Assembly: GCA_900540175.1 (NCBI GenBank)
Contig: UQFG01000022.1
Coordinates: forward strand, 1-26,798
Source: an uncultured Mollicutes bacterium
GTDB taxonomy: Bacteria > Bacillota_I > Bacilli_A > Acholeplasmatales > Anaeroplasmataceae
Length of the DNA stretch: 26,798 nucleotides
Direction: 5' to 3'
Part shown: one piece after another, positions 7,662 through 14,699 of the stretch
Numbering within the stretch: the stretch's first letter is position 1
Layout: the number at the start of each line of letters is the position of its first letter
The notes under the pieces: model-generated
Databases searched by the model: none
What the model was told of the DNA's origin: nothing
What the model saw: only the letters and a program-made list of their open reading frames with translations
Made by a program: the position numbers and the translations under genes

Positions 7662-8280
7662 AGAAATCATTTCTAAAAACATTGCTCAATTAAGAAAAAA
7701 AGAAGGAATGACCCAAGCCGAACTGGCCGAGCGATTGTTTTATTCGGATAAGGCCATTTCCAAATGGGAACGGGGCGATTCCCTGCCGGATGCGGAAATG
7801 CTTTATCGTTTGGCTGAAATTTTTCATGTGGAAATCCAGTATCTATTTACCGAACACGAAAGTATCGGCTTGTCCCATGAGGAGTTGGAACGACTAAAGA
7901 AGAAAGAAATTCGGTATAAAATTGTTTTTTCATTGGTTGTCGTTGCCATTTTGACGACGTTGTTGATGATTATTTTGGGATCGACCTTAGAAGTTTTAAT
8001 GTCTACGAAATGGACACTTACCCTTTTTGTTATTCCGGTTCTTTTATCGGTTGTTTTGATGATCAACAATATTTGCGGTAAAAAACGGTTTAATTTGGTT
8101 TTGATTTCGTTGATTATTTGGACGCTGGCCGAATTTTTGTATTTGTATTTTATTGAATTTGAACCGGTTATCATTTTTGCGGTAGCGACGGTTTTGGAAG
8201 TGGCTTTTATTATATGGCCGTTTTTATCGCAATTTACCTTTTTGAAGCAATGGAAAAAACGCAATGAAAAAGTAAAATAA
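7639..8280 (+). CDS. XRE-family regulator with C-terminal membrane domain
   Basis: Residues about 8-62 form a helix-turn-helix of the Cro/C1 type (IAQLRKKEGMTQAELAERL, then SDKAISKWERGDSLPD). From about residue 92 there are four hydrophobic helices (IVFSLVVVAILTTLLMII; LTLFVIPVLLSVVLMI; LVLISLIIWTLAEFLYLYF; VIIFAVATVLEVAFIIW). This architecture suggests a membrane-tethered DNA-binding protein that could sense an envelope signal. The start uses a GGAGGG site inside the 3' end of the SNF2 gene, giving a 23-nt overlap and likely coupling. The targets are unknown. Confidence 0.85.
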   Translation: MKLEKTVKEIISKNIAQLRKKEGMTQAELAERLFYSDKAISKWERGDSLPDAEMLYRLAEIFHVEIQYLFTEHESIGLSHEELERLKKKEIRYKIVFSLVVVAILTTLLMIILGSTLEVLMSTKWTLTLFVIPVLLSVVLMINNICGKKRFNLVLISLIIWTLAEFLYLYFIEFEPVIIFAVATVLEVAFIIWPFLSQFTFLKQWKKRNEKVK

Positions 8281-8283
8281 ATC

Positions 8284-8331
8284 TTGTATTTTTTCAAAAA
8301 ATATGATATACTTATATTAAGAATTATTCTT
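8284..8331 (+). promoter_or_regulatory. Sigma-A promoter with PerR-box-like operator
   Basis: TTGTAT (8284-8289), a 17-bp spacer and TATACT (8307-8312) make a clear promoter. The 13-bp palindrome AAGAATTATTCTT (8319-8331) lies at the expected transcription start and resembles the 7-1-7 Fur/PerR box. An A/T palindrome, 8287-8303, fills the spacer. The layout predicts autorepression of perR and rubrerythrin until peroxide or metal change releases PerR. Confidence 0.75.
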
Positions 8332-8347
8332 GATAAGGAGGATGGTC

Positions 8348-8758
8348 ATGCAACGAAGAAATACATCTCAGCGCCAAATCGTTTTTGAGTCTTTGGCTGT
8401 GTTAGGCCATGCGACAACGGAATCCTTAATCAGTTATATCAAGAACAATTATGATGCCATTTCTTTGGCAACCATCTACCGCAATATCGGTATCTTATTA
8501 GAAGAAAAAAAGATCAGACGGGTTCGGTTGCAAAATACGGATGTATTGGAAACCATCAAAACGCCGCATTTTCACTTTGTCTGTCAAACGTGCGGTCGAA
8601 TTGAAGATGTCAAAGCCGATGGCATGATTCGTGCGGTAAAAGAAGTCGTAGATCAACAAGCATACGATGTGGAAAGTTACGATATTTGTTTTTACGGTAC
8701 GTGTGAAGAATGTAAGAAAAAAGAAGGAGAAAAACAGAATGAAGAAGTATGTATGTAA
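8348..8758 (+). CDS. perR: PerR-like Fur-family peroxide regulator
   Basis: This 136-residue Fur-family repressor has an N-terminal winged helix with [17 protein letters not shown] and a C-terminal metal-binding domain. Two CxxC pairs, CQTC in [10 protein letters not shown] and CEEC near the end, form the structural zinc site. HFHF matches the regulatory His pair of PerR (HYHA). ATG 8348 is chosen because AAGGAGG (8335-8341) is 6 nt upstream, whereas ATG 8342 abuts it. The gene overlaps the rubrerythrin start by 20 nt. A peroxide-sensing role is inferred from the family motifs, the palindrome in its promoter and the downstream peroxide-reducing gene. Zur or Fur function is less likely. Confidence 0.82.
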   Translation: MQRRNTSQRQIVFESLAVLGHATTESLISYIKNNYDAISLATIYRNIGILLEEKKIRRVRLQNTDVLETIKTPHFHFVCQTCGRIEDVKADGMIRAVKEVVDQQAYDVESYDICFYGTCEECKKKEGEKQNEEVCM

Positions 8759-9284
8759 AGTATGCGGATACGTTCACGAAGGCGATTCCGCACCAGAAAA
8801 ATGCCCGGTATGCAATGCCGGTCCGGACAAATTCGAAGAAATGAAAGAAGGCACGTTGACTTGGGCTTGCGAACACGAAGTCGGTGTTGCCAAAGGGGCT
8901 CCGGAAGACATCTTAATGGATTTAAGAGCCAACTTTGAAGGAGAATGTTGTGAAGTCGGCATGTATCTTGCGATGGCCAGAGTTGCCCACAGAGAAGGAT
9001 ATCCGGAAATCGGTATGTACTATGAAAAAGCCGCTTATGAAGAAGCTGAACATGCTGCTAAATTTGCGGAATTATTAGGAGAAGTTGTTACCTCTTCGAC
9101 CGAACAGAATTTGAAATTACGAGTTGCTGCCGAAAACGGTGCTACAGCCGGTAAGATGGATTTGGCAATGCGTGCTAAAAAGTTAAACTTGGATGCGATC
9201 CACGATACTGTTCATGAAATGGGCAAAGATGAAGCGCGTCACGGCAAAGCATTTGAAGGTCTTTTAAAAAGATATTTCGGTTAA
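8739..9284 (+). CDS. Reverse rubrerythrin (rubredoxin domain at the N terminus)
   Basis: This 181-residue protein has an N-terminal rubredoxin Fe(Cys)4 site (Cys6, Cys9, Cys22, Cys25) followed by a ferritin-like diiron four-helix domain. The diiron helices carry [25 protein letters not shown] and [11 protein letters not shown]. This order is inverted compared with classical rubrerythrin. Reverse rubrerythrins of clostridia reduce hydrogen peroxide and oxygen using NADH-derived electrons, and are a classic PerR target, which fits here. ATG 8739 has AAGGAG about 10 nt upstream. It lies inside the perR 3' end, and a terminator follows the stop codon. Confidence 0.93.
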   Translation: MKKYVCKVCGYVHEGDSAPEKCPVCNAGPDKFEEMKEGTLTWACEHEVGVAKGAPEDILMDLRANFEGECCEVGMYLAMARVAHREGYPEIGMYYEKAAYEEAEHAAKFAELLGEVVTSSTEQNLKLRVAAENGATAGKMDLAMRAKKLNLDAIHDTVHEMGKDEARHGKAFEGLLKRYFG

Positions 9285-9289
9285 GATAA

Positions 9290-9320
9290 AAGGTGTTGTT
9301 TCGATTTGGAACAACACCTT
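9290..9320. terminator. Bidirectional terminator after reverse rubrerythrin
   Basis: An 11-bp perfect stem, AAGGTGTTGTT (9290-9300) with AACAACACCTT (9310-9320), has a 9-nt loop and a T-rich tail. It also lies just downstream of the minus-strand small gene. Confidence 0.9.
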
Positions 9321-9325
9321 CTTTT

Positions 9326-9610
9326 TTATTTAGAGAAAATCGTTTGATAAAGATCATCTTGTTCGGCTAAATGGGTAACATAGCCGATTGGGATTTTATT
9401 TTCCGTTGCTTCAATGATTCGTTTGGCTCCTTCCGTTTTGAAAGCACCGCAAAGTTCAATGCAATCTACGCCGTTTTTGAGACATTCTTTTGCTGCCGAA
9501 CAAGCCTCATGGATGCTGGAAACACCGATGATTTGGGCTTGACCGTCATGAATGGAAGCATGATCTTGTATGCGGTTAAAATCACCGAGTATTAAAAAAG
9601 CAAATTTCAT
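9326..9610 (-). CDS. Small DUF6506-like protein
   Basis: This 94-residue cytoplasmic protein has no membrane segment. It reads like the DUF6506 family: a hydrophobic first strand (MKFAFLILGDF), a central IHEACSAAKECLKNGVDCIE and LCGAF, and a C-terminal IPIGYVTHL. No function is known to me for this family. The start at 9610 has a GGGGGG-type site 6 nt upstream. A good promoter is present, and the gene ends at the shared terminator, so it is a single-gene unit. Confidence 0.7.
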   Translation of the reverse strand: MKFAFLILGDFNRIQDHASIHDGQAQIIGVSSIHEACSAAKECLKNGVDCIELCGAFKTEGAKRIIEATENKIPIGYVTHLAEQDDLYQTIFSK

Positions 9611-9629
9611 CTTATCCCCCCTTTTTTAG

Positions 9630-9658
9630 ATCATATAGGTAAATCAAAGGATTTACAA
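9630..9658 (-). promoter_or_regulatory. Sigma-A promoter of the DUF6506-like gene
   Basis: On the minus strand, TTGTAA (9658-9653), a 17-bp spacer and TATGAT (9635-9630) lie about 20 bp before the start codon. Confidence 0.65.
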
Positions 9659-9782
9659 CGTGATTGTTTTGGGCTGATGAAGCAGAATCAAAATCTTTTA
9701 ACGAACAATCATCATTTGAATTTTCCCATATCTTTTTCTTTTTTTTACGCATTTAACCCAAAATTATCCCATTTTTTAACAG

Positions 9783-9788
9783 TATAAT
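9783..9788 (+). promoter_or_regulatory. TATAAT -10 box before the HtrA-like gene
   Basis: A perfect TATAAT lies 27 bp before the start codon, but no good -35 box is at the right distance. The A/T-rich stretch 9659-9780 otherwise holds only a weak inverted repeat (TGATTGTT at 9661-9668 with AACAATCA at 9704-9711). Confidence 0.4.
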
Positions 9789-9815
9789 AAAAAGCGTTAA
9801 AAAGGAGTGTTCAAT

Positions 9816-10919
9816 ATGAAATATCTGAAAATCGCTTTGATGGTCGGTGTGATTTCACTGCTGGGTCTGACTTCTTGCAGCAACAAACAAGATACACCTG
9901 CTGCTCTTTCGGTTGAAATCCAATATCAGGATAATACCATCCCTATTACCGGTATTGAAGAAACCGTCGAAGCCGTTTACGATAGCGTTGTAGCCATTGA
10001 TTCTTATACCGATTCTTCGTTGGTCGGCAGCGGCAGTGGCGTACTATTTGCTTATGATGAAGCAAACGACCTTAGTTTTATTGTAACTTGTCACCATGTG
10101 ATCGAAGGTTGTAATTCGTTTGTGGTTACCTTATCGGATCAAACAGAATTGGATGCAACATTGGTTGGTGGCGATCCGGCCACTGATCTTGCCGTTTTAA
10201 GCGTACAGGAAACCGATTTGACCTATGCGGCTTTGGCCAAGGATACCAATAATCTGCGTTTGGGGCAACAAGTTATTTGTATCGGGAATCCGCTGGGCAT
10301 TTTACCGGGTAGTGTTTCAAGTGGAATTATTTCTTATTTGGATCGTTCGGTTGTAACAGAAGATTATCGGACGATGACGCTAATTCAAACCGATGTGGCC
10401 ATCAATTCCGGGAATTCCGGCGGCGGGTTGTTCCAGTTGGATGGGTCGTTGATTGGGATTGTCAATGCCAAATTCGCATCATCCGGTGTAGAAGGGTTGG
10501 GATTTGCCATTCCGATGGATACAGCACTTAAAATTATAGAAGAGTTGCTTCAAAGCGCCCAATATCATCCTGAAACACAGCAATGGGAAACCGGTTCTAT
10601 CGAAGGACGATGGAACTTGGAAGGAACTTTCCAGGCGTATAACAGTTTTAAGAACGAGACAGTTCTTTTAGTAACAGAACTTGCCTCCAATCCGACTGCA
10701 TCCGATTATAACTGTTTTGCCCTTTACGATCAAATCGCCGCTGTTTCCATTCGTTCGGATTCGCATTATCAGGCAATCTCTTCACCAGAAGAATTTTATA
10801 CGATTCTATATCAATCAGATTTGAAAATCGGCGATACGATTTATTTGGAAGTTTACAATATTTACGGAAATTTAAGAACCGTTTCTTTTGATTTGATTCA
10901 ATATCGGTATACCGTGTAA
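9816..10919 (+). CDS. HtrA/DegP-like serine protease lipoprotein
   Basis: This is a 367-residue secreted lipoprotein. The signal peptide ends in the lipobox LTSC (Cys21). The trypsin-like domain has His94 (CHHVIEG), Asp124 (ATDLAVL) and Ser201 (GNSGGGLF), a complete catalytic triad of the HtrA type. The roughly 120-residue C-terminal part is not an obvious PDZ domain, which is unusual, since most HtrA proteases have one. It would act outside the membrane in quality control of exported proteins. ATG 9816 is preferred over GTG 9807 because AAAGGAG overlaps the GTG and is 8 nt before the ATG. Confidence 0.88.
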   Translation: MKYLKIALMVGVISLLGLTSCSNKQDTPAALSVEIQYQDNTIPITGIEETVEAVYDSVVAIDSYTDSSLVGSGSGVLFAYDEANDLSFIVTCHHVIEGCNSFVVTLSDQTELDATLVGGDPATDLAVLSVQETDLTYAALAKDTNNLRLGQQVICIGNPLGILPGSVSSGIISYLDRSVVTEDYRTMTLIQTDVAINSGNSGGGLFQLDGSLIGIVNAKFASSGVEGLGFAIPMDTALKIIEELLQSAQYHPETQQWETGSIEGRWNLEGTFQAYNSFKNETVLLVTELASNPTASDYNCFALYDQIAAVSIRSDSHYQAISSPEEFYTILYQSDLKIGDTIYLEVYNIYGNLRTVSFDLIQYRYTV

Positions 10920-10937
10920 TCAGTAGATAAGAGTAGG

Positions 10938-10990
10938 AAACCCTTTTGTCAGGATTTATATAAATTCCTAAAAGACAGAGGGTTTTTTAT
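10938..10990 (+). terminator. Terminator after the HtrA-like gene
   Basis: AAACCCTTTTGTC (10938-10950) pairs with GACAGAGGGTTT (10974-10985) with a small bulge. A nested self-complementary segment (AGGA...TTCCT) continues the hairpin. A run of six T follows. Confidence 0.75.
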
Positions 10991-11017
10991 TGCCATATTT
11001 CTTTTTTTTGGTATAAT
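10990..11017 (+). promoter_or_regulatory. Sigma-A promoter of gltX
   Basis: TTGCCA (10990-10995), a 16-bp spacer and TATAAT (11012-11017). The -35 box overlaps the T run of the preceding terminator. Confidence 0.7.
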
Positions 11018-11042
11018 ATTAAAAGAATAGGAAGGTGCTTTT

Positions 11043-12707
11043 ATGGCAGATTATAAAGAATTGGCCCAAGTGATATTTCCCGATATTACACAGACAGTTG
11101 CGGATTTGGAAAAAAAATATCCGAAAAGAGCATTAAAAGAAGGGGCTATGGTAACACGGTTTGCGCCATCTCCAACGGGTTTTTTACATACAGGAAGTTT
11201 ATTTTCCTCATTTGTTTCTTATCGTTTTGCCAAACAAAGCGGCGGAATTTTTTATATTCGTTTAGAAGATACCGATACGAAAAGAGAAATAGAAGGATCG
11301 GCCGAAGCACTCGTCGCTCAATTGAAAGAGTTTGACATTCTACCGGATGAGGGCTATTTCGGCGACAACAAAGAAAAAGGGGCTTATGGACCGTATCAAC
11401 AATCCAAACGGGCGACGATTTATGCGGTTTGCATTAAACATTTGATTGAACAAGGAAGGGCATATCCTTGTTTTTGTACGGCCGATGAGTTGGCGGAATT
11501 GCGGAAAATGCAAGAAGCAAGAAAGATTATTCCCGGCTATTACGGTCCGTATGCCAAATACCGTGATTTTCCGATTGATGCGGCTATCGCCAAAATTAAA
11601 GCGGGCGATCCTTATATTATTCGTTTTAAATCAATGGGGAATCATGAAAATAAAATCTTTTTCCACGATGAAATCAAAGGTGATTTGGAATTGACGGAAA
11701 ACGATCAGGATATTGTCATTTTAAAATCCGATGGGCTTCCGACGTATCATTTTGCCCATTTGGTCGATGATCACTTCATGCGGACCACACATGTAACCAG
11801 AGGAGAAGAATGGTTGTCCAGTCTGCCTATTCACTTAGAGTTATTCGATACAATGGGTTTTGAACGGCCGAAGTACGCGCATTATCCGGTCATCATGAAA
11901 ATGGAAGACAATCGTCGCCGTAAAATCAGCAAACGTAAAGATGCCGAAGCATCGGTTTCCTTTTTCTTAGAAGAAGGGTACCCCAAATACGGATTTTTAG
12001 AGTATTTACTCACAATCGCCAACTCCAATTACGAAGCATGGCGGGAAACGCATTTGGATGCGGATTATTTGGATTTTGAACTACGTTTTGATAAAATGGC
12101 TTTGGACGGGGCGTTGTTTGATTTGGCCAAAGTACAAAGTATTTCCAAAGAAAGAATGGCTTATCGTAGTGCGGTCGATTTATGCGAAGAAGTAAAAGAA
12201 TGGGCTAAAGTATATCAGAAAGAATTGTACGAAAAAATTACAGCTGACGAGTCCTATTTTATTTCTATCTTAAACATTGAGCGAAATAAAGAAAAACCGC
12301 GTAAGGATTATGCAAAATACGGTGATATTTATCCGATGATCGGTTTCTTTTACGATGATGTCTATGAAACAATCGATCTTGATGCACTTCCTTGGAATGA
12401 ACAGATCGAAAGAGGAGAAATCAAAGCTTGTTTGATGGACTATGCCGCTTCCATGCAAATGGATTTAAGCGAAGAAGAATGGTTTGCCTCTTTAAAACAA
12501 TTGGCGCTTCGTCATGGTTTTTCGGATAATGTGAAAGAATGGAAGAAAAACAAAGCGGCTTTTAAGGGACATATCGGCGATGTTTCCGAATTTTTGAGAA
12601 TTGCTTTATCCGGTAGGAAAAATGCACCGAACCTTTATTATATTATTCAAATTTTAGGGGAACAAAAAGTAAAACAGAGAATCAAACAAGTCGTTTCTAC
12701 CTTGTAA
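11043..12707 (+). CDS. gltX: Glutamyl-tRNA synthetase
   Basis: This 554-residue class I synthetase attaches glutamate to tRNA-Glu. An N-terminal extension of about 35 residues precedes the catalytic core. The HIGH-type motif is in RFAPSPTGFLHTGSL and the KMSKS-type motif is KISKRKD. PCFCTADE and THVTRGEEWLSS are also typical. It is longer than the common bacterial enzyme of about 480 residues and belongs to a divergent subgroup I associate with some anaerobic Bacillota. Whether it also charges tRNA-Gln (nondiscriminating) cannot be read from the sequence. The ribosome binding site is GAAGGTG, and tRNA-Glu lies 72 bp downstream with its own promoter. Confidence 0.95.
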   Translation: MADYKELAQVIFPDITQTVADLEKKYPKRALKEGAMVTRFAPSPTGFLHTGSLFSSFVSYRFAKQSGGIFYIRLEDTDTKREIEGSAEALVAQLKEFDILPDEGYFGDNKEKGAYGPYQQSKRATIYAVCIKHLIEQGRAYPCFCTADELAELRKMQEARKIIPGYYGPYAKYRDFPIDAAIAKIKAGDPYIIRFKSMGNHENKIFFHDEIKGDLELTENDQDIVILKSDGLPTYHFAHLVDDHFMRTTHVTRGEEWLSSLPIHLELFDTMGFERPKYAHYPVIMKMEDNRRRKISKRKDAEASVSFFLEEGYPKYGFLEYLLTIANSNYEAWRETHLDADYLDFELRFDKMALDGALFDLAKVQSISKERMAYRSAVDLCEEVKEWAKVYQKELYEKITADESYFISILNIERNKEKPRKDYAKYGDIYPMIGFFYDDVYETIDLDALPWNEQIERGEIKACLMDYAASMQMDLSEEEWFASLKQLALRHGFSDNVKEWKKNKAAFKGHIGDVSEFLRIALSGRKNAPNLYYIIQILGEQKVKQRIKQVVSTL

Positions 12708-12721
12708 ACAACGAAAAGTCT

Positions 12722-12750
12722 TTGCAAATGACTTGGTTTTGTGATATACT
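12722..12750 (+). promoter_or_regulatory. Promoter of tRNA-Glu
   Basis: TTGCAA (12722-12727), a 17-bp spacer and TATACT (12745-12750) lie 29 bp before the tRNA. The tRNA is probably transcribed on its own rather than only as read-through from gltX. Confidence 0.75.
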
Positions 12751-12752
12751 AA

Positions 12753-12776
12753 TTTATGCGATTTTTATCGCATAAA
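12753..12776 (+). repeat. 10-bp perfect hairpin over the tRNA transcription start
   Basis: TTTATGCGAT (12753-12762) pairs with ATCGCATAAA (12767-12776) around TTTT. It lies between the -10 box and the tRNA, over the expected start site, and has no T tail, so it is not a terminator. It may be an operator or a processing element in the 5' leader. Confidence 0.7.
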
Positions 12777-12779
12777 GTC

Positions 12780-12855
12780 GGCCTGTTGGTGAAATGGTTA
12801 ACACATTGCCCTCTCAAGGCAACATTCACGGGTTCGAACCCCGTACAGGTCACCA
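12780..12855 (+). tRNA. tRNA-Glu (anticodon CTC)
   Basis: The 76-nt cloverleaf has acceptor arms GGCCTGT and ACAGGTC, with discriminator A and an encoded CCA. The anticodon stem TTGCC/GGCAA encloses the loop CTCTCAA, giving anticodon CTC, which reads GAG. The T arm is ACGGG-TTCGAAC-CCCGT. It directly follows the gene for its likely cognate synthetase. Confidence 0.95.
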
Positions 12856-12868
12856 AATTGAAATCAAT

Positions 12869-12907
12869 GGTTTGAACTGCTAAATTTAGCTGTTCAAGCC
12901 TTTTTTT
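12869..12907 (+). terminator. Terminator of tRNA-Glu
   Basis: A 9-bp stem (GGTTTGAAC 12869-12877 with GTTCAAGCC 12892-12900, one G-T pair) encloses an inner palindrome, CTAAATTTAG. A run of seven T follows. Confidence 0.9.
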
Positions 12908-12942
12908 GTACAAAAATTAAGGGATTTAAGTTTGAAAAGTGA

Positions 12943-13529
12943 TTAAAAACGGATAAAAAATTAGTAAATTTTGATTTTTTGCGTGAAGTGATTTATAATG
13001 CCATTGCTCATAATGACTGGATAAGTGGTGTGTATATAAATATGATGATAGAGTAGAGGTAATGTCTTATGGAGGACTACCACAAGGACAAACTATCGAA
13101 AATTTCTTTAAAGGTGTCAGTCATCCTAGAAGTGAGTCTTTAATGAGAATCATGAGAGATTTGGACTTTGTAGAGAGAACAGGTCATGGTATTCCTAATG
13201 TTGTTAGGGTATATGGTAAGGAAGCATTTGAGATTGCAGATGATTATATCTTAGTAACATTACCGTACGATAAAGAAGTTTTAAATGAGTTAAATGATAC
13301 CAATGATACCAATAATGATACCAATATCAATAAAATATTAAATGAATTCGATTATGAAGTTTATAACTTAATACAAAACGGCATCAACACAACTAAGAAA
13401 TTAATTCAAAAAACCGGAAAAAGTAAAATGACAATTATAAGAAGTACAAATAAATTAGTAAACAATAAAAAAATTAAAAGAATAGGTTCAACTAGAACAG
13501 CATATTGGGAAATAGTAGAAGATAATTAA
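12943..13529 (+). pseudogene. Broken ATP-binding transcriptional regulator (HATPase_c_4, RecG-like)
   Basis: The remnant shows the ATP-binding HATPase_c_4 type domain in two frames. LREVIYNAIAHNDWISG lies in the first (12943 to about 13040), and YDDRVEVMSYGGLPQG, then ERTGHGIPNVV, in the second (about 13041-13529). A frameshift near 13035-13043 splits it, and the N-terminal AlbA-type part is missing. Complete relatives are several hundred residues long. The C-terminal part (about 13355-13529) looks like a winged helix. The longest uninterrupted piece starts at ATG 13062 without a ribosome binding site. Base composition is more A/T-rich than neighbouring genes, consistent with acquired and decaying DNA. 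Confidence 0.8.
13293..13322 (+). repeat. AATGATACC short tandem repeats
   Basis: Three copies of AATGATACC (13293, 13302, 13314), the last two separated by an extra AAT, encode an Asn-Asp-Thr-rich linker between the ATP-binding and winged-helix parts of the pseudogene. Confidence 0.85.
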
Positions 13530-13537
13530 AAGCATAA

Positions 13538-13573
13538 ACCACTTAGTTCAATAAGGATTAAGTGGTCTTTTTA
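13538..13573 (+). terminator. Terminator after the HATPase pseudogene
   Basis: ACCACTTA (13538-13545) pairs with TAAGTGGT (13559-13566), followed by CTTTTTAT. The loop is 13 nt. Confidence 0.75.
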
Positions 13574-13804
13574 TGTCTTTAATGAGTAGTTTTAATTTCC
13601 TTTATAAGTTTAGAAGAGTTCAAATTATGACAAATGAACTAACAAATCAAATATATAAATTAAAAGAATAGTTAATGGATTGGGACTTCTAAATACGGTT
13701 AAAGGATTAATCTTTATCATAAAAATGATCATGAAACGAGATGCCTATGTTGTTAAAAGATAATAAATTAGTCAAAAACAAAAGGAAGAAATACTGTTCG
13801 TTAA
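13574..13804. other. A/T-rich gene-free debris
   Basis: Only short fragments can be read here, such as MTNELTNQIYKLKE at about 13627-13670 and a hydrophobic GLLNTVKGLIFIIKM near 13687. None has a proper start and none is long enough to name. I take it as decayed coding sequence continuing the island that starts after the tRNA. Confidence 0.4.
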
Positions 13805-13945
13805 TTTGTAAAAGAAGCACATCCAAAAACAATTAATTCATCAAAAAGTGTAATGAAAGTTTTGTCTCATAATGGTAATTTATTCCGCCAAAATGAGTTA
13901 ATAGATCATGAATTTAGTCGTGATGTAAAATCGAAAAGGAGGTAA
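13805..13945 (+). pseudogene. 3' coding remnant, unknown
   Basis: A 46-codon open frame without a start reads FVKEAHPKTINSSKSVM, then FRQNELIDHEFSRDVKSKRR, and stops at 13943-13945. The composition looks like real coding sequence, but the 5' part is missing or frameshifted (the stop at 13802 is in frame). I do not recognise the family. Confidence 0.4.
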
Positions 13946-13974
13946 TATTTATAAGCACTTGATCGTTAATATTT

Positions 13975-14003
13975 TTGTAAAACGGTATGATTTATGATAT
14001 AAT
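13975..14003 (+). promoter_or_regulatory. Sigma-A promoter of the DUF308-like gene
   Basis: TTGTAA (13975-13980), a 17-bp spacer and TATAAT (13998-14003). The -10 box overlaps an apparent upstream ATG at 13987, which excludes that start. Confidence 0.75.
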
Positions 14004-14022
14004 AGCATTTGTGGTGATAAAC

Positions 14023-14616
14023 ATGAATTTTGTAATGGATCCGAAATCCAAGTATGTCGGAAATCTGCTTGTAATTTTATTGGAACTGTTGATCGGTATT
14101 TTGTTGTTGGTGTTGCCGGCTGAGGCGATCATTCAGTTTTTTTTACTGAGTTCGGGAATTGTTCTTGTTATTTGGAATATTTTGCCGTGTCTTTATGGGT
14201 GGCGTTTGGCGCTGGAACAGAAAAAATACTTATTGGATGCGATTACGTCGACCATCTCGGTTGTTTTGGGAATTTTAATGATCGTACTTCCCAATTTGGC
14301 AGTCAATATTCTATTGGCTTGTTGGTTTATCGTCATGCCGCTTTTAAGAATCTTCTTGGATCATGATCCGAAAACAAGACTTAAAAAAGAACTTCCGTAT
14401 TTTTTGGTAGCTATTTTTTTGTTTATTTTCAGTTTCAGTTTGATCAGTAAGATTATTGTCCGAGTTTTGGGAATTTTATTTTTGATTTTGGCTGTTCTGC
14501 ATTTTATTTTATGTACGAGAATTTATCGGATTGCGAAAAAGTTGACAGTCCAAACTTCTTCTTATACTTCCGAAAAAGAAAAAGATGCGATTGACGCAGA
14601 AGTAAAAGATTTGTGA
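14023..14616 (+). CDS. DUF308/HdeD-like integral membrane protein
   Basis: This 197-residue protein is almost entirely hydrophobic, with about six membrane helices in pairs (LLVILLELLIGILLLVLP, FFLLSSGIVLVIWNILP, TISVVLGILMIVLPNLAVNI and later ones). A charged tail of about 30 residues ends EKEKDAIDAEVKDL. The paired helix pattern with Gly-Ile-Leu and VLP motifs is like DUF308/HdeD proteins, whose function in Bacillota is unclear. ATG 14023 is chosen because GGTGAT is 4 nt upstream and the promoter lies just before it. Confidence 0.7.
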   Translation: MNFVMDPKSKYVGNLLVILLELLIGILLLVLPAEAIIQFFLLSSGIVLVIWNILPCLYGWRLALEQKKYLLDAITSTISVVLGILMIVLPNLAVNILLACWFIVMPLLRIFLDHDPKTRLKKELPYFLVAIFLFIFSFSLISKIIVRVLGILFLILAVLHFILCTRIYRIAKKLTVQTSSYTSEKEKDAIDAEVKDL

Positions 14617-14641
14617 TAAGCTGAAAAAATGTATAATGCAG

Positions 14642-14670
14642 TTGACATTTTTGTCATTTTTTGATATAAG
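14642..14670 (+). promoter_or_regulatory. Promoter of degV with inverted repeat over the -35 box
   Basis: A perfect TTGACA (14642-14647), a 17-bp spacer and TATAAG (14665-14670). TGACA (14643-14647) and TGTCA (14652-14656) form an inverted repeat over the -35 box, which could be an operator. Confidence 0.75.
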
Positions 14671-14699
14671 TTTATAAGAAGTTTGTCGAGGAGGAAGAG

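Noticed and set aside
7269..7682. 137-codon open frame on the minus strand
   Set aside because: It lies antisense to the conserved SNF2 helicase motifs and has no ribosome binding site or family features. The same applies to the minus frame 6321-6728.
7824..8297. 157-codon open frame on the minus strand
   Set aside because: It is antisense to the XRE regulator's membrane domain, and its start lies in the perR promoter region. No recognisable features.
11043..12707. T-box or other amino acid sensor before gltX
   Set aside because: The leader between the -10 box and the start is about 25 nt, too short for a T-box, and it follows directly on a terminator.
13184..13191. ACAGGTCA as a duplicated tRNA 3' end (attachment site)
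   Set aside because: Only 8 bases match the tRNA end, and they encode the conserved Thr-Gly-His of the HATPase remnant, so the match is likely chance.
13293..13322. CRISPR-like repeats
   Set aside because: The repeats are 9 bp, almost adjacent and in coding frame, with no spacers.
13987..14022. Upstream ATG 13987 as the start of the DUF308-like gene
   Set aside because: It overlaps the promoter -10 box and lacks a ribosome binding site. ATG 14023 has GGTGAT upstream.
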